Shown: one piece after another, positions 58,761 to 64,000 of the stretch
Position numbering within the stretch: position 1 is the first letter of the stretch
Layout: each line of letters opens with the position of its first letter
Assembly: GCA_000716465.1 (NCBI GenBank)
Contig: JNWL01000009.1
Location: forward strand, 62,001 to 126,000
Origin: Streptomyces bikiniensis
GTDB taxonomy: Bacteria > Actinomycetota > Actinomycetes > Streptomycetales > Streptomycetaceae
Direction of reading: 5' to 3'
DNA length: 64,000 bases
The notes under the pieces: generated by a model
Told to the model about the DNA's origin: nothing
The model's input: the letters and a program-made list of their open reading frames with translations, nothing else
Database searches by the model: none
Position numbers and translations under genes: made by a program

Positions 58761-59478
58761 AGAGACCCTGGCGATGCTGGCCCTCGGTGAGGAGACCGAC
58801 CCCGCGGCCTCCCTCCACCTGCACGAATGTGACCACTGCCGCAGGGAGTACGACAGCCTGCGGCGCATCGTGACCGCCATGAGGACGCCCGCCCCGGCGG
58901 AACACGAGCCGGTCCTGCCGTCGGAAGAGGTCTGGAACTCGATCGCCGCCGAACTGCGGTCCCCCGGTCCCCCCGCTCCCCTTCCGGCACACGGCACCAC
59001 CGCTCCGGCACGCCGGCCCGGTCCGGGCCGCCTGCGGCGCACGAGTCGCTTCGCGGTGGTTCTCGCCGCCTGCGCAGCCCTGCTCGGCGCCGCCTCCGGC
59101 AGTGCGCTCACCTGGTGGCTCACGCGCCCGGACGCACCGGTGGAACAGACCGTGGCCGACGGCAGACGGCTCGACTCCCTGCGCGCCGACTCGGCCGGTT
59201 ACGCACACCTGAAAGGCGACACCGGACGGCGCTCACTGGAGATCACCGTCAGGGGCCTTCCCGAGACGGCCGGTTACTTCGAGGTCTGGCTCATGGACCG
59301 CACCCACACCAAGCTCGTCTCCATGGGGGTCCTCGGACCCGACGGCCGCGCGGTCCTGCCCGTCCCCGCGACCATCGATCTGGACGAGTACTCGGTCGTG
59401 GACGTGTCCCTCCAGACCTACAACGGCAAACCCGACCACTCCGGCGACAGCATCGTCCGGGGTCTTCACGACGGGTGA
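58744..59478 (+). CDS. Membrane anti-sigma factor (RskA-like, zinc-binding ZAS motif)
   Basis: The 244-residue protein begins with a ZAS domain: His-x3-Cys-x2-Cys in LHLHECDHC (about 23-31). A linker, one membrane helix (about 100-120) and an extracytoplasmic RskA domain (about 130-244: VEQTVADGRRLDSLRADSAGYAHL, SLEITVRGLPETAGYFEVWLMD) follow. It holds the ECF sigma factor at the membrane until an external signal triggers proteolysis. GTG 58744 lies inside the sigma gene (17-bp overlap), which fixes a 1:1 dosage. The signal could be cell-wall stress sensed with the sortase substrate. Confidence 0.93.
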   Translation: MKHTDEETLAMLALGEETDPAASLHLHECDHCRREYDSLRRIVTAMRTPAPAEHEPVLPSEEVWNSIAAELRSPGPPAPLPAHGTTAPARRPGPGRLRRTSRFAVVLAACAALLGAASGSALTWWLTRPDAPVEQTVADGRRLDSLRADSAGYAHLKGDTGRRSLEITVRGLPETAGYFEVWLMDRTHTKLVSMGVLGPDGRAVLPVPATIDLDEYSVVDVSLQTYNGKPDHSGDSIVRGLHDG

Positions 59479-59510
59479 ACACGGGGTGCGTCGTCAGTCC
59501 CCGGATCACC

Positions 59511-59536
59511 GTTCGCCGCCTTCGAAGGCGGCGAAC
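59511..59536. terminator. Bidirectional terminator palindrome
   Basis: A perfect 26-bp palindrome (arms 59511-59520 and 59527-59536 plus six central bases) lies between the convergent anti-sigma and HATPase genes, 33 bp past one stop and 10 bp past the other. Confidence 0.8.
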
Positions 59537-59545
59537 GAAAGGGGT

Positions 59546-59983
59546 TCAGCCGCCCGACGTCCGCGCGGGGTCCGCGGCGTCCAGGACGATGCGGGCGGTG
59601 ACCCGTTTGCCGATGGGCTCGCGCCGGGCCTCGAAGCTCTCGGCGACGGCCATGACGATCTCCAGGCCGTGCCGGCCGATACGGTCCGGATCCGCCGCGC
59701 GGACGGTCGGTGTGGAAGGCTCGCTGTCCCGGACGGTGACCTCCAGCAGGCCGCCCTCCACGTGCAGTTCCAGCACGATCGGCCCCGGGGCGTACTTGCA
59801 GGCGTTGGTGACCAGTTCGCTGACCACCAGCTCGGTGGACTCCACCACGTGCCGCGGAACGGACGCGCCGCGTTGTCCGGGAAGCCGACCGAGGAACTCG
59901 GCGGCGATGCTCCGGGCATGAGAGGCGGAGCCTTTACCGCTCTCGAACGCATGGGTGATCCGGGCGGTCCGGGCTTCCTGCAT
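59546..59983 (-). CDS. HATPase-domain anti-sigma regulator (RsbW/SpoIIAB-like)
   Basis: The 145-residue protein carries a single HATPase_c domain: the N-box VVSELVTNACKYAPGP (about 50-65) and the G-box HGLEIVMAVAESFEARREPIGKRV (about 105-128). Such stand-alone serine-kinase-like ATPases act in partner-switching control of sigma factors, and streptomycetes have dozens of them. No cognate anti-anti-sigma gene is adjacent. ATG 59983 follows GGAG with 8-bp spacing, and the longer version is rejected because it is Arg-rich and lacks the fold. Confidence 0.88.
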   Translation of the reverse strand: MQEARTARITHAFESGKGSASHARSIAAEFLGRLPGQRGASVPRHVVESTELVVSELVTNACKYAPGPIVLELHVEGGLLEVTVRDSEPSTPTVRAADPDRIGRHGLEIVMAVAESFEARREPIGKRVTARIVLDAADPARTSGG

Positions 59984-60237
59984 GCGCTGGTCTCCGTCCT
60001 GTGTCGGCTGGATCCGTTCACGGTCCGTGCCCGCGCCTTCCTCGCCGCGCAGACCTCTCCTACTTCCCCCTACCGGTCGCGGTGGCCATCCGGATGCGCC
60101 CGTCACCACTCTTTCGGGTGCGCAGATGCGCAGGCGTACAAACCCGACCCGGCACGGTCGGGGGACCCGGTCCCCGGTGCGGCGGCCGACGAAGGGGATG
60201 GTGGTGTGACCGATGGCGTCTCGGGTAGCGGGTGGAC

Positions 60238-60441
60238 ATGTTCAAACATCGACGTGTACGGGTCGCGTGTGTGCTGGTGGTCGGATGCGTGGTGCTGACG
60301 TTCGTGGAATGGCGGGTTGAGCAGGCGAGCTGGCGTACGGCGGTGGTGAGCGGGTTCCTGATGGCGTGCGTGGTGGCCGGTACGTGGTGGTTCGCCGAGA
60401 TGACGCAGGGCCTGTCCTCGCGAACGCGAAGGAAACGCTGA
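60238..60441 (+). CDS. Small two-helix membrane protein
   Basis: The 67-residue protein has helices at about residues 8-26 and 37-56, a short loop (WRVEQASWRTA) and a basic end (SSRTRRKR). GTG 60232 would add two residues. No family recognised; it may be a holin-like or regulatory peptide, but evidence is thin. Its GC is lower than the surroundings. Confidence 0.6.
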   Translation: MFKHRRVRVACVLVVGCVVLTFVEWRVEQASWRTAVVSGFLMACVVAGTWWFAEMTQGLSSRTRRKR

Positions 60442-60602
60442 GTCGTTGCTCCCCGCCGGGGAACGCCCCCGCGCAGGCACGAAGGACGCGCACCCGGCCG
60501 GCATGTCCACGGACGGGAGAGGACCAGCGGGAAGCCCGTCGACGTCACCGGGGCGAGCGGGGGACCCCGCCCCGGGGCTCGGACGATGTATGACGCGCGA
60601 TC

Positions 60603-60624
60603 GTTCACCGCACGTACACCGGAA
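60603..60624 (+). promoter_or_regulatory. Candidate PHO box upstream of the phytase gene
   Basis: Two 11-bp direct repeats, GTTCACCGCAC (60603-60613) and GTACACCGGAA (60614-60624), match the PhoP-binding unit GTTCACC-N4 of Streptomyces. They lie about 95 bp before the phytase start, where the promoter should be. A looser third unit may follow (60625-60635). PhoP control of phosphate scavenging genes is established; application here is inferred. Confidence 0.65.
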
Positions 60625-60718
60625 TCCGGTGTTACCCGCCGTGCGGCCGCCGCCGTGAGGACACTCTTCGGAGCCAGGCTCTCGCAGGTCCGACCATCCG
60701 CCCGCAGAGGAGACTCGC

Positions 60719-62029
60719 GTGACCCGTTCCACCATCGTCCGATCGACCGTGCTGACCGTGACCACGGCTCTCGCGGTGGCGGCGCTGGCCGTGCCCGCCG
60801 AGGCCCGGCACCGCCCGTACGCCGACACCCTGCCGGTCGTGACGCCCCGCGCGGAGACGCCGGTGCTGCACGACGACGACGAGGGCGGCAACGCCGACGC
60901 GGACGACCCGGCCATCTGGCGCAACGCCGCGGCCCCCGGCCGCAGCCTCGTCGTCGCCACCGCGAAGGAGGGCGGCCTGCGCGTCTACGACCTGGACGCG
61001 CGTCCGGTGCAGTCGATAGCCGCGCCTCCTGCCCCGGGTGAGGACGACGCCCCGGGCCGCTTCAACAACGTGGACCTCGTCCACGGCCTCCGGCTCTCCT
61101 CGGGGAAGGCCGACCTGGCCGTCACCAGCGACCGCGGCCACGACCGGCTGCGCTTCTACCGCGTCGACCGGGACCGTGCCGGCGGCCCGCTGACGGACGT
61201 CACCGACCCCGCCGCGCCGCGCGTGTTCTCCCGGGACCAGGCAGAGGTCGACGACCAGCGGACCGCCTACGGCCTGGCGACCTGGACGGACCCGGCGACC
61301 GGGAAGTCCTACGCCCTGGTCAGCCGCCGCGAGCGCACCACCGTCGCCCTCCTGGAACTGCTGCCGACCGCGGACGGCAAGGTCACCTACCGCAAGCTCC
61401 GCACCCTGGACCTGCCCTCCGTCTTCCGGCTGCCCAACGGCACCTCGTGGTCCCCGTGCGCCGAGCCCGGCGAGCTGCCGCAGGTCGAGGGCATGGTCGT
61501 CGACCCGGCCAACGGCATGCTCTACGCCGGTCAGGAGGACATCGGCGTCTGGCGGATGCGCGCCGACCTGACCGGTACGCCGAAGCTGATCGACAAGGTC
61601 CGCGAGTACGGGGTTCCCGGCACCTACGACGAGGAGACCGAGGAGTGCACGCCGGGCACCGACCCCGGCTTCGGAGGCACGAGGATCTCCGCCGACGTCG
61701 AGGGCCTGACGCTGCTCACGGAGCCCGACGGCGACGGTTACGTCCTCGCCTCCAGCCAGGGTGACGACACCTTCGCCGCGTACGACCGCGAGGTGGAGGA
61801 CGCCAACGAGTACGAGGGGGGCTTCCGGGTCGCCGCCGCGAACGACGCCCTCGACGGCTCCGAGGAGTGCGACGGCGCCGCCGTCCTCAACGCCCCGCTC
61901 GGCTCCAAGTACCCCAACGGCCTCCTCGTCGTCCAGGACGGGCACGACGCCCCGGGCGACGGCGACCGGGACGCGACCAACTTCAAGTTCGTCGACCTCG
62001 GCGGGGTCATGGACGCCCTCGACGACTGA
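60719..62029 (+). CDS. Secreted beta-propeller phytase
   Basis: The 436-residue protein has a signal peptide (about 1-29, AEARH). A BPP-type six-bladed propeller is marked by DDPAIWRN (about 59-66), a blade block FNNVDLVHGLRLSSGKADLAVTSDRG, the DVEGLTLL segment and many acidic Ca2+ ligands (DADDP, DEETEEC). Phytases release phosphate from phytate. The presence of Cys pairs (TPGT before CxPG) is typical. GTG 60719 follows AGAGGAG. The putative PHO box ties it to phosphate starvation, and a 15-bp hairpin ends the transcript. Confidence 0.93.
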   Translation: MTRSTIVRSTVLTVTTALAVAALAVPAEARHRPYADTLPVVTPRAETPVLHDDDEGGNADADDPAIWRNAAAPGRSLVVATAKEGGLRVYDLDARPVQSIAAPPAPGEDDAPGRFNNVDLVHGLRLSSGKADLAVTSDRGHDRLRFYRVDRDRAGGPLTDVTDPAAPRVFSRDQAEVDDQRTAYGLATWTDPATGKSYALVSRRERTTVALLELLPTADGKVTYRKLRTLDLPSVFRLPNGTSWSPCAEPGELPQVEGMVVDPANGMLYAGQEDIGVWRMRADLTGTPKLIDKVREYGVPGTYDEETEECTPGTDPGFGGTRISADVEGLTLLTEPDGDGYVLASSQGDDTFAAYDREVEDANEYEGGFRVAAANDALDGSEECDGAAVLNAPLGSKYPNGLLVVQDGHDAPGDGDRDATNFKFVDLGGVMDALDD

Positions 62030-62061
62030 CCGTCCCGTGGACCGCGGGTGACCACCCGCAC

Positions 62062-62096
62062 GCCGACGCGTGGGCCCCTGCGGCCCACGCGTCGGC
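62062..62096 (+). terminator. Terminator hairpin of the phytase gene
   Basis: 15-bp perfect arms (62062-62076 and 62082-62096) with loop CCTGC, 32 bp past the phytase stop. Confidence 0.85.
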
Positions 62097-62236
62097 ATTC
62101 CCGTGACCAGCGGGGTTCCGTGCGACGGGAAGCGGAGCCGGCGCTGCCGGCCGGCCGCCGGTCCGGGGCGGCGAGGGGGCCGGTCGCCGCACGCCTCCGG
62201 TCCGCTTCCCCGGGAGGTCTGCGCGGCGGCGGGCTC

Positions 62237-62821
62237 TCACCGCTTGTAGGAGTCGATGAGCCGGGCCAGGTGTTCGCCCGCGACCGTCAGCGGCGTCTCG
62301 CTCTTGAGGACCTGTGCGGTGAGTTCGGCGCCTTCGAGGGTGCTGATGACGGTGGTGGCCAGGTCGTCCGCGTCGCCCTCCGGGAATCCGGCTTCGCGGA
62401 GCCTGTCCGCCACCAGGTCCCGCCAGTGCTGGAAGGCCTGGGCGACGGCGTGCTCGATGGCTGGGACCCGCCCGGTGGTCTCCAGGGCCGTCGCGCTGAT
62501 GGGGCACCCGTCCACCCACCCGGAGTCGCGCAGGTGGTGGGCGAGCGTGCGGGCGCAGACGGCGACGGCCTTCGCCGGGTCGGCCTCTTCGGACAGGGAC
62601 GCCGACAGCAGTTCGGCGAACTCGTGGTCGGCATGCCGGACCGCGGCCACGCCCACGGCCTGCTTGCCGCCGGGGAAGAAGTGGTAGACCGAGCCGAGCG
62701 TGGCCCGGGCCTCCTGGGCGACCTGTTTGATGCCGGTCCCCTCGTACCCCTGCCGCTGCATCAGCAGGGAGGCCGCACGGACGATGCGCTCCCGGGTGCC
62801 CGGCTGTGGTGTGTTCGCCAT
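62237..62821 (-). CDS. TetR family regulator (AcrR/LfrR type)
   Basis: The 194-residue protein has a TetR HTH at about residues 8-55 (RERIVRAASLLMQRQGYEGTGIKQVAQEARATLGSVYHFFPGGKQ). A ligand domain with the TetR_C_6-type pattern follows (GCPISATALETTGRVPAIEHAVAQAFQHWRDLV). ATG 62821 is the natural start. It is divergent from an alpha/beta hydrolase gene. Two 16-bp palindromes in between are the probable operators, so the regulator most likely represses the hydrolase. Confidence 0.93.
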   Translation of the reverse strand: MANTPQPGTRERIVRAASLLMQRQGYEGTGIKQVAQEARATLGSVYHFFPGGKQAVGVAAVRHADHEFAELLSASLSEEADPAKAVAVCARTLAHHLRDSGWVDGCPISATALETTGRVPAIEHAVAQAFQHWRDLVADRLREAGFPEGDADDLATTVISTLEGAELTAQVLKSETPLTVAGEHLARLIDSYKR

Positions 62822-62839
62822 GCGGCCGAGCTTACTGGA

Positions 62840-62914
62840 TAAAACGTTCGTTCTAGCTTGTGGTCCATGCATGCGCCGTGCTAGCTTCCGGAACTAGTTA
62901 GAACGTTCGTTTTA
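62840..62914. promoter_or_regulatory. Twin TetR operators
   Basis: TAAAACGTTCGTTCTA (62840-62855) and TAGAACGTTCGTTTTA (62899-62914) are two near-palindromic 16-bp sites of the form TArAACG-TT-CGTTyTA, each next to one of the divergent genes. They are 59 bp apart centre to centre. They strongly suggest repression of both promoters. Confidence 0.85.
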
Positions 62915-62941
62915 GTGACGTTCGGAAACGAGGAGCTGGAG

Positions 62942-63811
62942 ATGGAACACAAGCGGATCACCGCCAACGGCCTGGACCTTGCCTACGTCGAGGCAGGAGA
63001 AGGCCCGCTCGCCCTGATGCTGCACGGCTTCGACACGCCCAGGCTCTACCGGTACCTCATGCCCGCACTGGCCGAGGCGGGATACCACGCCGTGGTCCCC
63101 ACCATGCGGGGCTTCGCGCCCTCCCAGGTGCCGCCGGACGGCAGCATGCGCCTGCCCGACCTGATCGCCGACGCCAATGCCCTGCACGAGGCGCTCGGCG
63201 GCGGGTCCGACGCGGTCCTCATCGGGCACGACTGGGGCGGCTTCACCACCTGGGGCGCCGCCGCGGCCGCGCCCGAGCGGTGGGCCAGGATAGTCGTCAA
63301 CGACGTCCCGCCCCTGGAGTTCTACGATCGCGACAGCGCGGATCCGAGCAGGATCGAGCGGTACGTCCACTTCTACTTCTTCCAGATGGCCATGGCCGAC
63401 CGGCTCGTCGCCGCCAACGACCTCGCCTACCTCGACTGGCTCTGGGACCACTGGACGGGCAACGTCCCCGGCTACGACTCCACCGAGGACCGCAAGGCCA
63501 TGAAGGAAGGCCTCGGCACGCCCGAGAGGCTGCACCTCGGCCTGGAGCTCTACCGGCAGAACTTCCCGGCCGCGACGTTCGGCACCCCGCAGTGGGAAAT
63601 GGCCCGCGTGCTGGACAAGCTGCCCTCCCAGCCCACCCTGTACCTCCACGGAACTGAGGACCCCGTGGTCGACGAGGCGACCCTCGCCGACATCATCGCC
63701 ATGCTGCCCCCGGGGTCGGACGGCGCGATGATCGAGGGCGCCGGCCACCACCTCCTCGCGGAGAAGCCGCAGGAGGTCAACCGGCGCATCCTCGCCTTCC
63801 TGGCGCGCTGA
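62942..63811 (+). CDS. Alpha/beta hydrolase (epoxide hydrolase/haloalkane dehalogenase-like)
   Basis: The 289-residue protein has the alpha/beta fold with HGFDTPRLYRYLMPALAEAGYHAVVPTMRGFAPS (oxyanion loop and strand 3), the nucleophile elbow GHDWGG (Asp rather than Ser, about residue 98) and the general base His in GAGHHLLAEKP near the end. The Asp nucleophile points to epoxide hydrolase or dehalogenase chemistry. ATG 62942 follows GAGGAGCTGGAG. The divergent TetR gene and twin operators mean it is induced by its substrate or a related compound. The final perfect palindrome ends the transcript. Confidence 0.92.
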   Translation: MEHKRITANGLDLAYVEAGEGPLALMLHGFDTPRLYRYLMPALAEAGYHAVVPTMRGFAPSQVPPDGSMRLPDLIADANALHEALGGGSDAVLIGHDWGGFTTWGAAAAAPERWARIVVNDVPPLEFYDRDSADPSRIERYVHFYFFQMAMADRLVAANDLAYLDWLWDHWTGNVPGYDSTEDRKAMKEGLGTPERLHLGLELYRQNFPAATFGTPQWEMARVLDKLPSQPTLYLHGTEDPVVDEATLADIIAMLPPGSDGAMIEGAGHHLLAEKPQEVNRRILAFLAR

Positions 63812-63815
63812 CCAC

Positions 63816-63869
63816 GCTCTCGCGGCGCAGGTCGGTCGTCGGCCGACGACCGACCTGCGCCGCGAGAGC
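63816..63869 (+). terminator. Perfect 54-bp palindromic terminator
   Basis: Perfect arms of 25 bases (63816-63840 and 63845-63869) around GGCC, starting 4 bp past the hydrolase stop. It is the strongest hairpin in the window. Confidence 0.85.
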
Positions 63870-63903
63870 CGCTCTTCTTCCGCACCCTCGTCCGGAGGCG
63901 GTG

Positions 63904-64000
63904 GTGCTTCGCCCGCTCCGCCTCCCCGGCGGGATCCTCGAGGTCGTCCCGCCACCCGATCCGGTCCGGATCGACGCCGGTCCCGGAGGCGCGGCCTCCG
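63904..64000 (+). CDS. Possible partial gene running off the window
   Basis: From GTG 63904 (GGAGG at 63894-63898, 5 bp before) the frame reads VLRPLRLPGGILEVVPPPDPVRIDAGPGG with good third-position GC and stays open to the window end (32 codons visible). The next base pairs outside are needed to judge it. Confidence 0.25.
   Translation, partial: MLRPLRLPGGILEVVPPPDPVRIDAGPGGAAS

Overview
The window looks like a piece of a Streptomyces (or very close actinomycete) chromosome. GC is very high with strongly GC-biased third codon positions, GTG and TTG starts are common, and many products belong to families typical of the genus: a DUF5954-like protein, GPP34, TIGR03885-type flavoenzyme, class F sortase, DUF4397 surface protein, MASE1 and PP2C signalling proteins, and many TetR/XRE regulators. 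There are no rRNA operons, no CRISPR array, and no intact insertion sequence or phage. Long open frames antisense to real genes are by-products of the GC bias and are left out.

Layout. 1-2.5 kb: end of a two-component operon (NarL type), a PRC-barrel protein and a DUF1232 protein. 2.5-12.3 kb: a secreted GH3 beta-glucosidase with a CebR-like operator, the remnant of an S8 peptidase ending in a hexanucleotide repeat, a DUF5954-like protein, a divergent tRNA-Trp-like gene, an AI-2E transporter, and a secreted glycan operon (GH109-like enzyme plus NEW3-like protein). 12.3-22 kb: NUDIX, S1-domain protein, a secreted PL8 lyase, a divergent TetR/VOC pair with twin operators, GPP34, membrane proteins, and a MASE1 + PP2C signalling pair.

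22.1-30.8 kb: the most unusual block. Five co-directional genes encode (in transcription order) a membrane protein with a Lon-like peptidase domain and a WD40 propeller, a lipoprotein propeller, a CCA/poly(A)-polymerase-type nucleotidyltransferase with a hexapeptide-repeat tail, an unrecognised protein, and a SLATT-like two-helix membrane protein. The domain mix resembles bacterial conflict (defence) systems, but I do not recognise the combination.

31-40.7 kb: a frameshifted LacI remnant, an HTH/Clp-N operon with twin operators, a saccharopine dehydrogenase-like protein, an alpha-glucan/trehalose gene group (two GH13 enzymes and a flavoenzyme), a mini-Lsr2 protein, and an XRE regulator divergent from an MFS exporter. 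40.8-49.7 kb: the MFS exporter, a TetR/FAD-monooxygenase pair, small proteins, an APC permease, and a decayed stretch with a broken response regulator. 49.8-56.2 kb: a carbonic anhydrase-SulP bicarbonate module and two divergent glycosyltransferases. 56.5-59.5 kb: a coherent operon of surface protein, class F sortase, ECF sigma factor and zinc anti-sigma factor. 59.5-64 kb: an HATPase regulator, a PHO-box-preceded beta-propeller phytase, and a TetR/alpha-beta hydrolase pair with twin palindromes, closed by a perfect 54-bp palindrome.

Taken together, much of the window serves extracellular polymer use (beta-glucosides, glycosaminoglycans, alpha-glucans, phytate) and surface signalling, with small regulator/effector pairs that mostly keep their operators visible. 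Several intergenic regions carry gene remnants and simple tandem repeats, which suggests an accessory, rearranging part of the chromosome.
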